From NCBI RefSeq assembly GCF_001889005.1, contig NZ_CP018153.1:514001-578000 (forward strand): a DNA stretch of 64,000 bases, in the 5' to 3' direction. Source of the stretch: Christiangramia salexigens (GTDB lineage: Bacteria > Bacteroidota > Bacteroidia > Flavobacteriales > Flavobacteriaceae). Positions 17,945 through 27,419 of this stretch are shown here, piece by piece; the first letter of the stretch is position 1, and every line of letters begins with the position of its first letter. A program made the position numbers and the translations under genes. Below the pieces are notes generated by a model that had not been told where the DNA came from, did not search any database, and worked only from the letters and a program-made list of their open reading frames with translations.

Positions 17945-18658
17945 TCAGGTTAGAACCCTGAATATACAAACAATTAAATATTTTAATTATCCGGAGAGAT
18001 ACTTTATATGAATAGAAAAACATCCCGTTGATGAATGGGATGTTTTACATAGATGAAAATCCGGAAATGTTGGTTAGGTCGTTACCTATTTTAAGTTACT
18101 CGGGTATTGAGAAAAGTTCTAAAAATTAGCTTTTCCAATCCTTCTGGGTTTTGTTATTCCCTTGCACATTTGATTGATGAATGATTACCCGTTCATGCTT
18201 TCCAGCGGTTACTAATAGGTAAAAAACCGGATTTTCATCGCTTTGAGGAATTAATGATTAAGATCCTGTGAATTCATACAGAACGAAATTCCCTGTTGCT
18301 AGATCTTAGAATCTTTAATTTGAAAAATTCCTTCTGTCATGCCAACAATCCCTGTAATTGGCCTTTCGGCGATTTAAAAAAGGTTTATAATGATTATGTA
18401 AACCCGGGCTTGTGTCTCTAAAGTTTTCACTGATGTTTGAAAAAACTGTCATAATTGATGAATTTGAGTGATGATTTAATGATAGATGATTTCCTGTTTA
18501 AAGATCTCCAGGAACAAGGGTTCAAAATAGGGGGGAGGAACTAGAAATTCGATTTATTTCTAAGGCTAAATTAGCTGAAAATACCTAATTGGGAAAGGGG
18601 ATAATTCCCCTTTTCTTAGCGAAAAGGATTATCGCTTACTTGTGCCTGCTAAGAAATT
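17945..18658. other. Long intergenic region with hairpins, no gene recognised
   Basis: No convincing reading frame is visible. Three structures can be seen. At 18017-18046, AAAACATCCC / GGGATGTTTT with a 10-nt loop reads as a terminator on the minus strand. At 18594-18614 there is AAAGGGG / CCCCTTT. At 18612-18620 and 18648-18656, TTTCTTAGC / GCTAAGAAA lies just past the AraC gene stop. The terminator near 18030 is about 600 bp past the AraC gene, so the stretch between could carry a small RNA or a long 3' region. That is a guess. Confidence 0.4.
18017..18046 (-). terminator. Terminator-like hairpin upstream of the M3 peptidase
   Basis: A 10-bp perfect stem with a 10-nt loop; read on the minus strand it is followed by TTTTTC. 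It would end a minus-strand transcript that begins in the preceding gap or reads through from the AraC gene. Confidence 0.55.
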
Positions 18659-19678
18659 TTAATGAGCCGAAACTTTATGTTTCATGATATGTCTTGGTGA
18701 AACTCCGTATTTTTCTTTAAAGATCTTGGAAAAATAGCTGCGGCTAGAAAGGCCTAATTCATACACCACTTCACTTACATTCTTCCTACCCGAAGAGAGC
18801 AGATCAAGCGCTTTTGTTAAACGAATATCCCTTATATATTCATTCACCGTTTTGCCATAAACAGCTTGAAATCCTTCCTGTAATTTGTTCGAATTCATGC
18901 CTGCAATTTCTGAAAGCTCTTGAACGGTACCTGCTTTAGCTATATTCAGGTTTATTTGTTCTATAGCTTTTTCCAACCCCTTTCTATCGGTATCTCTTAA
19001 AGTCTCAGAACCTGGGTTTTTACTCTCTTTTTGAAAACGTGTGAGCATATAGCTTAGGACTTCCAGTGCTTTTGCTCCTAGAAAGGCAACCCTTGGAAAT
19101 CCGGAAAGTTTACAATTTCCTATTTCCCTTATGATATCGGAGACCTTCAGACTAAATTTTCCGGTTCTATGAATTTCATTTTTCGACTCGATATCACTGA
19201 ATATCTTATAAAAAACAGGATCTACTTCATTTAAATTGAAGGATAAATAATTCTGAAATTTTTTTCGGTCAATTTCCAGATAGCAAAGCCCGATCTCTTT
19301 ATTTTCCGGTAAAATAATAGTTTGATTATTATCTTTTTTTGCGGCCGCAATGAGATATTGATGATCTCTTACTTCTTGCAGGTTCTCCTTACGCTCAGTA
19401 TAGCTCGAGAATTCACCATTTATACAATACAAGAATCGCAAGGTGCTTATATTAAGATGCCTAAGGGAAATAGCAGTTTTTTCCCGGAATTTAATCTGAT
19501 AAGTGTAGAGCCCAATTCCATTTGGAAAATTTATACCATGAACTTTTCCGGCACCGATCTCACCTGGAATTTCCATAGAGTATTCTCCCAATTTTTGATA
19601 ATAACCAGTTCCCAGTTTTTTTGAAAATTCCGGGATAAAATCATCTACATCATTTAATTCCAGATGGTATTTCACCAT
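18659..19678 (-). CDS. AraC family transcriptional regulator
   Basis: The 339-residue protein ends in a double helix-turn-helix AraC domain: VQELSEIAGMNSNKLQEGF for the first helix pair, then NVSEVVYELGLSSRSYFSKI and FKEKYGVSPRH for the second. The N-terminal 220 residues are an effector or dimerisation region without a clear family. No signal peptide or receiver is present. It is transcribed away from the BrkB gene with a 247-bp shared promoter region. The ligand is unknown. Confidence 0.9.
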   Translation of the reverse strand: MVKYHLELNDVDDFIPEFSKKLGTGYYQKLGEYSMEIPGEIGAGKVHGINFPNGIGLYTYQIKFREKTAISLRHLNISTLRFLYCINGEFSSYTERKENLQEVRDHQYLIAAAKKDNNQTIILPENKEIGLCYLEIDRKKFQNYLSFNLNEVDPVFYKIFSDIESKNEIHRTGKFSLKVSDIIREIGNCKLSGFPRVAFLGAKALEVLSYMLTRFQKESKNPGSETLRDTDRKGLEKAIEQINLNIAKAGTVQELSEIAGMNSNKLQEGFQAVYGKTVNEYIRDIRLTKALDLLSSGRKNVSEVVYELGLSSRSYFSKIFKEKYGVSPRHIMKHKVSAH

Positions 19679-19925
19679 GCTCTTATAAGGTTTAGTAGTT
19701 GTGTTATTAAAATTAATTACTTCAGAGGTCCTGTAATATTTTAAGTAGTTAAAATTCTATTAATGTGTAGGTTTCTCTCGGTTTGAAATTGAAAATTTTT
19801 TACAAAAACCTTTTTTAATTACTGACTTCTCGTATCTGTTACTATAAATTTATAATAATTATAACACCCTGATTCCTATGCATTTTTAATTTAAAGCTTT
19901 ACTAATTATTAAATAGAAATATAGA

Positions 19926-20882
19926 ATGAAGAAATCTGGAAGAGGACATTATGCTGAAGTTCCAAATGATATACCCGCCCGGGGATGGAAGGATATCGGA
20001 AAAAGAATTATTAGTCAGGTAAAAGATGATCATGTTCAAATAGTATCTGCAGGAATTGGCTTTTATTTTTTCTTAGCATTATTCCCTGCTATCGCTGCTT
20101 TGGTTTCTATTTATAGTTTAGTACTTGATCCTCTTCAGGTTCAGGAACAAATGGCAAGCTTAACTGAAATTCTACCTTCACAGGCTCACGAAATAATATC
20201 TGGTATTCTGGAACGCATGGCAAATGAACCGGATCAAAAACTGGGCTGGAGTATGGCTTTCGGGCTGTTATTAAGTCTTTGGAGTGCGAATAAAGGTACT
20301 GCAGCATTGTTTGAAGGGATCAATATCGCCTATAATGAGTCAGATTCAAGAAACTTTTTTAAGAAGAAAGCTCTTACCCTGCTTTTTACTCTGGGAGGCA
20401 TATTAATGGGGATATTGGGAGTGCTTATAGTGATCCTGTTTCCGGCCTTTATCGAGAAATTTTATCTACCGGATACCCTACAAAATCTCTTAGGCGTTTT
20501 GCGCTGGGTGATTATAGGATCATTGTTGGTCTTTGGTTTAGATCTTATATATAAGGTCGCTCCACATCGTGACAATCCAAGATTTAGTTGGGTTACCTGG
20601 GGGGCGGTTATTGCTACGTTTTTATGGATTGGTGGCTCATTATTATTTTCCTGGTATGTAAATAATTTTGGAAGTTATGGTGATCTCTACGGTAGTTTCG
20701 CTGCAGTAATTATTTTGCTTCTATGGTTCTTTCTAACCTCGTTTGTAGTTCTTTTGGGTGCGGAAATCAACTCAGAAATGGAACATCAAACCAGAAAAGA
20801 TACAACTGTGGGTGAAAAGCAACCTATGGGAGAAAGAGGGGCGTATCATGCAGACCATGTAGCAGGAGATGACCTGAAATAA
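19926..20882 (+). CDS. YihY/BrkB family inner-membrane protein
   Basis: The 318-residue protein has about six hydrophobic segments and the family start GIGFYFFLALFPAIAALVSI. Further family marks are GLLLSLWSANKGTAALFEGI, PRFSWVTWGAVIATFLW and the last helix VVLLGAEINSEME. The family was once called ribonuclease BN by mistake and its true role is uncertain; a transport or lipid-related role has been suggested. The soluble C-terminal tail after residue 285 is short and charged. It is divergent from the AraC gene. Confidence 0.88.
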   Translation: MKKSGRGHYAEVPNDIPARGWKDIGKRIISQVKDDHVQIVSAGIGFYFFLALFPAIAALVSIYSLVLDPLQVQEQMASLTEILPSQAHEIISGILERMANEPDQKLGWSMAFGLLLSLWSANKGTAALFEGINIAYNESDSRNFFKKKALTLLFTLGGILMGILGVLIVILFPAFIEKFYLPDTLQNLLGVLRWVIIGSLLVFGLDLIYKVAPHRDNPRFSWVTWGAVIATFLWIGGSLLFSWYVNNFGSYGDLYGSFAAVIILLLWFFLTSFVVLLGAEINSEMEHQTRKDTTVGEKQPMGERGAYHADHVAGDDLK

Positions 20883-21144
20883 ATGCTCAGTATGCCGTAT
20901 TTGTAATAAAGAAAAATTCCTCTAATGACATCTTTCCCATAAAATGCTACAGTAATTACTATCCAAAATTAGATTAGAATGCTTATTAATTGTCGAGATG
21001 CAGTTTTTAAGATTATTCTTGATTTACTCTAGGCATGAAGATTAAGGATAATTCAGGTCTATTGATGAACAAGTTTAAATCAACTCGTTGAAAATATATC
21101 AGCTTATTGGTTAAAATGAGATATAAGCAACGTTTCTTTGCAAA

Positions 21145-22233
21145 ATGTGGGAGAAAGCAATAAATGCAATAAAAGAAAATGACCTTGATTGGATAAAAGA
21201 AAACAGGTCAGACTTCCGTAACTTTTTCAAAGAAGAGAATACGTTACCTCAGGGGAAATTATCTTGTAATGCCCTTGAGGAGCATTATAAGAATAAATTG
21301 TTCAAAATGTTTCTACCCTCTTCTTTAGGTGGTTTGGCCATTGATCTTGGAGAGGGAGCCCGATTACTTGAAAATGCTTCCCGGCTAAATGGAAGTTGGG
21401 GCTGGTTGTTGGCCATTGGTGTAGGGGGAGCTTATTTCGCAGAATATCTAATGGAACCGCTTAGGAGTGATTTGTTTCTACCGGCAGAGGCACTCGTTGC
21501 CGGAAGCGGAAAACCATCAGGCATAGCCGTTAAGGTTGGTGAGCAGTGGGAAGTAAATGGAAGCTGGGATTACTGCAGCGGAAGCGAACAGGCTTCCTTA
21601 TTTACGGGTGTTACCCGTGTAGATGGAGTTCTCAAAGCTATAATTCTGCCAAAGGATCAGGTTACTATTCACAGAAATTGGAATACCATTGGGCTAAAAT
21701 TAACCTGTAGTCACACTATTCTTGCAGAGAATGTGAAGATACCTTCCGATCATATTTTTGATCTTTCAGATATACCACGTCCGTCAGATTATCCGCTTTC
21801 AAATTATCCATTTGATCTTTTCGCCAGGATTTGCTTTGTTCCTGTAATTATAGGATTGAGTAAAGCATTATGGGTGGAGATTAATAATATGAGCCTGGAG
21901 CGAATGCCTGTATGGCAAAATTTTCAGCCTGAAAAATATCATAAAGTTCAAAACCTGATCTCAGATTTTGAAAGAAAATTCGATTCACAAACAGCGAATT
22001 TTTATACTGTAGTCGCAAAGAGCTGGGACAATCACAAAAGGCATAAAAATATAAATGTAAATGAGGTTCAGAAAGTTAGCCTGGAGCTTAGTAAATTATG
22101 TTATAGCGCCGGATCTGAAATCCTGCCTTTTCTTGGTATGGAGGTCATGAACAAAGAACATCCGATACAAATCTGTTGGAAAGACCTTAGAACCGCCTAT
22201 CAACACATGATCTTTAGAGATTACTCACTTTAG
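21145..22233 (+). CDS. Acyl-CoA dehydrogenase-like flavoprotein
   Basis: The 362-residue protein follows the acyl-CoA dehydrogenase / flavin hydroxylase layout. It has an N-terminal helical part with MFLPSSLGGLAIDLGEGARL, a central beta domain with GSGKPSGIAVKVGEQWEVNG and SWDYCSGSEQASLF, and a helical C-terminus. The pattern GSWDYCSG resembles the G-x-W-x-F-x-S-G of HpaB/HsaA-type two-component monooxygenases as much as true dehydrogenases. The usual catalytic Glu near the C-terminus cannot be placed with confidence. The substrate is unknown. It converges with the FtsX-type permease gene, only 2 bp away. Confidence 0.75.
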   Translation: MWEKAINAIKENDLDWIKENRSDFRNFFKEENTLPQGKLSCNALEEHYKNKLFKMFLPSSLGGLAIDLGEGARLLENASRLNGSWGWLLAIGVGGAYFAEYLMEPLRSDLFLPAEALVAGSGKPSGIAVKVGEQWEVNGSWDYCSGSEQASLFTGVTRVDGVLKAIILPKDQVTIHRNWNTIGLKLTCSHTILAENVKIPSDHIFDLSDIPRPSDYPLSNYPFDLFARICFVPVIIGLSKALWVEINNMSLERMPVWQNFQPEKYHKVQNLISDFERKFDSQTANFYTVVAKSWDNHKRHKNINVNEVQKVSLELSKLCYSAGSEILPFLGMEVMNKEHPIQICWKDLRTAYQHMIFRDYSL

Positions 22234-22235
22234 TT

Positions 22236-24791
22236 TTAATTTAATTCCTTACGCAAAACTTCAAGTGGTGGACTTTTTATCACACTAAGGCTGTTACTAA
22301 TTCCTATAAGCATTACCAGTATAGTAACTCCTGGGAGTATCACTAAAAATGGAATGAAAGAGGGAATAAAACTGGTTTCGAAAACGAACAAGGCCAGTAA
22401 CTGACTACTAATAAGGGATAATAGAATTCCGGAAGTGCTTCCAAGAATTCCCAGATAGAAATACTCCATAGCAAGGATACGGATGATCTGATCACTTCTC
22501 GCGCCTAGTGTTCGTAGAAGTACACTCTCTCTGGCACGTTGATATTTACTTGTTCTTACCGCGCCAAGCAGCACAATGATTCCAGTTATTAAACTAAAGA
22601 ATGCCATAAAATTAATTAGCCAGGAAATTCTGGAAAGTACATTTTCAATAACTGATAGTACTTGCCTTAGATCCAACACTGAAATATTAGGAAATTCTTT
22701 TACGAGTTCTCTTTGTAGTTGTGCAGAAGAAGCTTCATTTGGAGTTCGTGTAGTAAGTACCCTGAATTGCGGTGCATCTTCCAAAATACCTGCGGGAAAT
22801 ACGATAGAAAAATTTAACTGCATCCGGCTCCAGTCTACAGCACGTATGCTACCAATCTTGGTTTCCAGTAGTACGCCCTGCACATTGAAATTTATTATAT
22901 CACCTATCTCAACCTGAGCATCTTCAGCAAAATTACTGCTCACAGAAATAGGGATGATCCCGTTGCCGTCGGTTTGGCTCGTCCAAACACCTTCTTCGAT
23001 AATTTCAGAAGATATAATGGAATCCCTGTAAGTGGTTCGGAATTCATGGTTTAGAACCCAGGTATTGATTTCTGAAGTAGTGTCTTTTCTAATTTCGTTT
23101 ACCGGTACACCTTTTATACTATTTACCCGCATTGTGACTATAGGAATATCTTCCAAAACTTTCAGGTCGTTATTCGATATACTTAAAGCAACAGAATCGG
23201 TTTGCTGGGATTGAACGTCAAGTAATATCAAATTTGGGTTATTACCCTGATCATCTATCGAAGCTTGTGCCAGCAACAGATCTTTGGTGAAATAAAGTGT
23301 GCTTAGTAAAAAGGTTGCAATTCCAATCACCAGGATCAGGATCAAAGTCTGATTCTGAGGCCTGAAAAGATTCAATAAGCTCTGCCGGGAGACAAATCCC
23401 CATGAGGCCGGAAAATATTTTTTTATGGCTCTCATAAACAGATTAGCGATCCCGGCAATAATCATGAAAGTAACTAAGGTGCCAGCTACGAAAACCAGAG
23501 AATATTGCCAGTTGCGTAAAAGCCAGAAAGCAAAAAGATAAATAAAAATAAATATAGCTGTGAGTACGAAGAGACCTGCATTTTTGGACCTTAAGCTTGT
23601 TTTGAGTTGAACTCTTAAGGCTTGTAAAGGAGAAATGTATAAGGTGCTTATTAAAGGATAACTGGCAAATAGGATGGACATGACCACACCTAGAATAATA
23701 CCCATAATAATAACCTGAGAAATAAATACAATTTCAATATCTACAGGCAATAGATCCTTAATTATTATTGGAAATAACTCCTGTAGCAAGAGTCCGGCCA
23801 TAGTTCCCAATAAGCCTCCTATCAAACCTATAAATGAGATCTGTATGAGGTAAATATAAAAGGTTTGTTTTCGGGTGGCTCCCAAGCATTTTAAAATGGC
23901 TATAGCACTTAGTTTTTCTTTAATATAAATATTTATAGCACTGGCAATCCCTATACATCCCAATAGCAATGCGATAAAAGCAACAAGGTTCAAAAATTTT
24001 CCAAAATTCTGAAATCTACGTCCCAAACGTTCACTTGTGGATAGATGGGTGTCGAGGTCTGCATTTTCGGCATCCAGGATGGGGTCCAGGTTCTTATCCA
24101 GAAGTTCGAGGTCCATTTCCGGTGGGGCTACGAAATAATAATCATAATTTATACGACTGCCGGTTTGAACAAGACCGGTTTTATCTATAAATGAGTGGGG
24201 AATTATTACCGGTGGAGCGATGGAACTAAAAATGCCGGAACTTCCCGGTGAAGCTTTTAAGGCTCCAATAACAGGAAGTTGGATATTCCCTATTTTAATG
24301 CTGTCTCCAGGTTGAATATCGAGTTGCAACATTAGTGTAGCATCCACGAGGGCACCACCTTTACCCTGATATTCTGAAGCCGCATTTATAGGTTCGGTTT
24401 CAATTTTACCATAAAAAGGGAAGCCTTCGGTTATTCCTTTGACCTGAACCAGCTTAGTACTGCCGTTTTTAGGAAAGGCGGCCATAGAGGCAAAACCAAC
24501 AGATTTTGCATCTTCACCTCCAAGTGAATCTATTATCGAAGTAACTCTTTCGTTGATTGGTTTATCACTGTCAATAATATAATCTGCGCCCATCAAGGAC
24601 TTGGATTGAAGTGATATATTATTTTTAAGGTTTTCTGAAAAGGATTGGATGGATACAACGGCGGCGATTCCTAGAACTATCGAAGCTATAAATAAGACAA
24701 GTTTTTTTCGGCTTGCCTTACCATCGCGCCAGGCCATTTTAAACAACCAGCCTGCACCTGTTTTTATATTCCTATTTTCGTCGTTATCCAT
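22236..24791 (-). CDS. FtsX-type ABC transporter permease (YbbP-like)
   Basis: The 851-residue membrane protein has an N-terminal anchor, a large periplasmic domain, a central four-helix FtsX block (VAFIALLLGCIGIASAINIY, then EKLSAIAILKCLGATRKQTF), a second large soluble domain, and a final FtsX block with SVLLRTLGARSDQIIRILA. This two-block plan is that of YbbP and LolC/MacB relatives. The ATPase partner precedes it with an 8-bp overlap, and a TesA-like esterase is divergent beside it. The same trio is found in E. coli as ybbP-ybbA-tesA. It likely moves or extracts an envelope substrate rather than importing nutrients. Confidence 0.9.
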   Translation of the reverse strand: MDNDENRNIKTGAGWLFKMAWRDGKASRKKLVLFIASIVLGIAAVVSIQSFSENLKNNISLQSKSLMGADYIIDSDKPINERVTSIIDSLGGEDAKSVGFASMAAFPKNGSTKLVQVKGITEGFPFYGKIETEPINAASEYQGKGGALVDATLMLQLDIQPGDSIKIGNIQLPVIGALKASPGSSGIFSSIAPPVIIPHSFIDKTGLVQTGSRINYDYYFVAPPEMDLELLDKNLDPILDAENADLDTHLSTSERLGRRFQNFGKFLNLVAFIALLLGCIGIASAINIYIKEKLSAIAILKCLGATRKQTFYIYLIQISFIGLIGGLLGTMAGLLLQELFPIIIKDLLPVDIEIVFISQVIIMGIILGVVMSILFASYPLISTLYISPLQALRVQLKTSLRSKNAGLFVLTAIFIFIYLFAFWLLRNWQYSLVFVAGTLVTFMIIAGIANLFMRAIKKYFPASWGFVSRQSLLNLFRPQNQTLILILVIGIATFLLSTLYFTKDLLLAQASIDDQGNNPNLILLDVQSQQTDSVALSISNNDLKVLEDIPIVTMRVNSIKGVPVNEIRKDTTSEINTWVLNHEFRTTYRDSIISSEIIEEGVWTSQTDGNGIIPISVSSNFAEDAQVEIGDIINFNVQGVLLETKIGSIRAVDWSRMQLNFSIVFPAGILEDAPQFRVLTTRTPNEASSAQLQRELVKEFPNISVLDLRQVLSVIENVLSRISWLINFMAFFSLITGIIVLLGAVRTSKYQRARESVLLRTLGARSDQIIRILAMEYFYLGILGSTSGILLSLISSQLLALFVFETSFIPSFIPFLVILPGVTILVMLIGISNSLSVIKSPPLEVLRKELN

Positions 24792-25473
24792 TATTTACAG
24801 ATTGCATTTCAAGAATCTTACCCCCTTTTAATTTTAGGATCCGTTGGGTTTTTCTGGCTAGCTCCACGTCATGTGTTACGATCACAAGTGTAGTTCCAGA
24901 TTCTTTATTTAAGTTTAAAAGAAGTTCTATTACTTTTTTACCGGTCTCCTCATCCAGATTTCCTGTGGGCTCATCTGCAAATAGTATGGAAGGTTTATTG
25001 CTAAATGCTCTCGCCAATGCCACTCTTTGCTGTTCACCTCCCGACAATTGAGACGGATAATGATCATGCCTGTCTGAAAGTCCGACCTTTTCCAATAATT
25101 CCATACTGATCTTCATGGCATTTTTTTCTCCTCTGAGTTCCAGTGGAACCGCAACATTTTCCAAAGCAGTAAGGGTAGGTAATAGCTGAAAGTTTTGAAA
25201 AACAAAACCCACTTTTTCATTTCTTAGAATGGCCCTTTGATCCTCTGAAAGGCTGCTTAAATTTGAACCGCAAAGCTCAATAGTCCCCGATTCAGACTGG
25301 TCCAGGCCTGCACAAAGACCAAGCAAGGTTGTTTTTCCACTACCAGAAGGACCAACGATGGCAAAGCTTTCTTTCTCCTCAACACTAAAATTAATGTCCT
25401 GAAGAACCGTTAGCTTTTTTGAACCACTGTTATAGCTCTTCTTTAAATTTTGTACGTTTAATATCTTTGCCAT
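24784..25473 (-). CDS. ABC transporter ATP-binding protein (YbbA/LolD-like)
   Basis: The 229-residue ATPase has a full set of motifs: Walker A GPSGSGKTTLLG, Q-loop VFQNFQLLPTLTALENV, signature LSGGEQQRVALARAF, Walker B ILFADEPTGNLDEET and the H-loop VTHDVELA. It belongs to the LolD/MacB/YbbA group, whose partners are FtsX-type permeases. The next gene is such a permease, with an 8-bp overlap, so the two form one transporter at the inner membrane. Confidence 0.94.
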   Translation of the reverse strand: MAKILNVQNLKKSYNSGSKKLTVLQDINFSVEEKESFAIVGPSGSGKTTLLGLCAGLDQSESGTIELCGSNLSSLSEDQRAILRNEKVGFVFQNFQLLPTLTALENVAVPLELRGEKNAMKISMELLEKVGLSDRHDHYPSQLSGGEQQRVALARAFSNKPSILFADEPTGNLDEETGKKVIELLLNLNKESGTTLVIVTHDVELARKTQRILKLKGGKILEMQSVNNG

Positions 25474-25541
25474 CTTTACTGAATATTTCCGGTGGAGTGG
25501 GTAACAAATTAAAGAAATGATTTTGATTAAATAGGTGTGTT

Positions 25542-26228
25542 ATGAGAAGCTTAATAATTGTTTGCATTATGGCCTTGATGTTTTTCTCCTGTGGTGAAGA
25601 GCAAAGGAAGAAGTCAGATTCTGAGCGTTCTGCTGTGGAAGAAAGCCTTACTGCAGAAGATACAAAGGAGACATCGGGTATTATACTTTTTTTTGGCAAC
25701 AGTCTTACTGCCGGAATGGGACTTGAACCAGATGAAGCTTTCCCGGCGATTATTCAGAATAAATTAGATTCTCTTAACCTCGACTATAAAGTGATCAATG
25801 CTGGGCTTAGTGGCGAAACAACTGCAGGTGGAAAGAACCGTCTTAGCTGGGTATTAAAACAAGATATTGAAGTTTTTGTTTTGGAACTTGGTGCGAATGA
25901 TGGCTTACGCGGAATACCACTTGAAGAAACCAGGGCCAATCTTCAGGAAATTATAGATTTTGTTCGCAGGAAGAACCCTGAGACCAAGATCATACTGACA
26001 GGAATGCAAATCCCTCCAAATCTTGGACAGGATTATACTTCCGGTTTTAAAAAGATCTTCCCCGAATTGGCTGAAAAGAATGATATCTATTTGATTCCTT
26101 TTTTACTTGAAGATGTTGCCGGTGTTCCAGAATTAAATCAAAAAGATGGAATTCACCCCACCGCTGACGGTCAAAAGATTTTGGCTGATAATGTTTGGGA
26201 AGTACTTAAGCAGGCTATTAACCAATAA
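25542..26228 (+). CDS. TesA-like SGNH/GDSL esterase, lipoprotein
   Basis: The 228-residue protein starts MRSLIIVCIMALMFFSCGEE, a lipoprotein signal with the Cys at about position 17. The catalytic block I is FFGNSLTAGMGLEP, with Ser in GNSL instead of the usual GDSL. Block III is ELGANDGLRG and block V is DGIHPTADGQ with the Asp and His of the triad. The family includes thioesterase I / arylesterase / lysophospholipase TesA. It is divergent from the ABC pair at 22236-25473, the same neighbourhood as in E. coli, which supports a shared envelope-lipid role. Confidence 0.92.
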   Translation: MRSLIIVCIMALMFFSCGEEQRKKSDSERSAVEESLTAEDTKETSGIILFFGNSLTAGMGLEPDEAFPAIIQNKLDSLNLDYKVINAGLSGETTAGGKNRLSWVLKQDIEVFVLELGANDGLRGIPLEETRANLQEIIDFVRRKNPETKIILTGMQIPPNLGQDYTSGFKKIFPELAEKNDIYLIPFLLEDVAGVPELNQKDGIHPTADGQKILADNVWEVLKQAINQ

Positions 26229-26239
26229 GAATTAAGAGG

Positions 26240-26926
26240 TTACAAAGGGGTTCTCGGGTAATTATGGATCTCCTTAACCTCACCTTCAGTCCTTTCACTT
26301 AAAACACGGCTTGGTTTATTACCTTCAGCGATCTGAATGGCCATTTTAATAGCTTCTTCTTCGTCCTCATAATTTCTCACAACAGAATTATTGTGATCCA
26401 GAACATGCCAGTGTTGCTCTTCATCTATCCATTTAACCTGGTAGGTCCTTTCTTTAATAACGTCCTGCTTATTTTTTATAAGGTCCCAGACAATCTTTCC
26501 GTCGCTGTAATTGCCATCAGGATAGGGCATAGGAAGAATGGCGAAAAAGATATAATACCATGAAAAATAAGTAAACTGATAGGTGAAAATATTTGCTTCG
26601 AGAACATCGTGCTGTATAAGCAGGCCGATGGCAGCGATGCCAATGATATTAAATAAGACACCACCCGAAAAAATCAGAATGTTACCAAAGCGTTCCCTTT
26701 TTGGAAGATTTTCGAAGGTGCATAGCCCGTACCAGAAATAATATTGCCTAATATCCAGCATTCCAATTTTAAAAATAGATTTTCCAGAGCCAATGCTCAC
26801 CTTAATATTTTTTCCTCCCATGATCCAGGCAAAAAAAACATGACCAAATTCGTGTAAAATGGAGATCACCGGAAGCACAATAAAGAAGGCGAGTATAAAC
26901 TTAGGGACATCAGATAATCCAAACAT
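26240..26926 (-). CDS. Membrane protein with M50-like metalloprotease motifs
   Basis: The 228-residue protein has a first hydrophobic segment carrying HEFGHVFFAWIMGG, an HExxH zinc motif inside a membrane helix. A second motif, PMPYPDGNYSDG, lies near residue 130 in the position of the NxxPxPxxDG motif of site-2 proteases. Three to four hydrophobic segments are visible. The last 80 residues are soluble and may be a regulatory tail. A PDZ domain is absent and the chain is short, so it could be an M50 relative with an unknown substrate or a non-proteolytic homologue. Confidence 0.7.
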   Translation of the reverse strand: MFGLSDVPKFILAFFIVLPVISILHEFGHVFFAWIMGGKNIKVSIGSGKSIFKIGMLDIRQYYFWYGLCTFENLPKRERFGNILIFSGGVLFNIIGIAAIGLLIQHDVLEANIFTYQFTYFSWYYIFFAILPMPYPDGNYSDGKIVWDLIKNKQDVIKERTYQVKWIDEEQHWHVLDHNNSVVRNYEDEEEAIKMAIQIAEGNKPSRVLSERTEGEVKEIHNYPRTPL

Positions 26927-27038
26927 TGCTAATGAATTATAAATTTAAAATCGCAAGTTACTGATTGAGGATGCCTTTTTTTTAAAAATTTAGTTAAGAC
27001 CTTAGGAATCGTTAAAGTGGAAATTAAATGGGAAGCAA

Positions 27039-27419
27039 TTACTGTTTTATTAATTGGTATAATCCCACACTTACAAGTACAGATATGGCAGCCGTAGTCC
27101 CAAGTGCACCTCCGAAACCTTTAAAGAACGGACTGCCTAGATAGTAAATCAAAACGAAAACTAGGGCGGCAAGTATTAAATAGATATAATTTCCCAATAC
27201 CTTAAAAGATACCATGCCGATAAATGAAGCACCGAAAAATACTAACGGAATTTCCTTAGTAAGTTCGGGAGATAAGATATTAGGGAAGAAAAAAAAGAAC
27301 AGGCCTATCGGGAATGATAATAACGCTGAAGCTTTTACGGGGCCCATTTTAAAGTGGTTATTCAGAATATGAGTGAGAATAGCCGATAATATTCCGGTAA
27401 ATAATAAAATGACTATCAT
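27039..27419 (-). CDS. Small membrane protein, paralogue of the next gene
   Basis: The 126-residue protein is almost entirely hydrophobic (four or more helices) and ends LGTTAAISVLVSVGLYQLIK. It shares the motif GFGGxLGT and general layout with the gene directly upstream, and overlaps it by 4 bp (ATGA). I do not recognise the family. The coupling suggests that the two proteins form one complex in the inner membrane. Confidence 0.75.
   Translation of the reverse strand: MIVILLFTGILSAILTHILNNHFKMGPVKASALLSFPIGLFFFFFPNILSPELTKEIPLVFFGASFIGMVSFKVLGNYIYLILAALVFVLIYYLGSPFFKGFGGALGTTAAISVLVSVGLYQLIKQ

Noticed and set aside
18594..18614. Hairpin AAAGGGG / CCCCTTT as terminator of the AraC gene
   Set aside because: It has no T run on the minus strand, so it was mentioned only as a structure in the gap.
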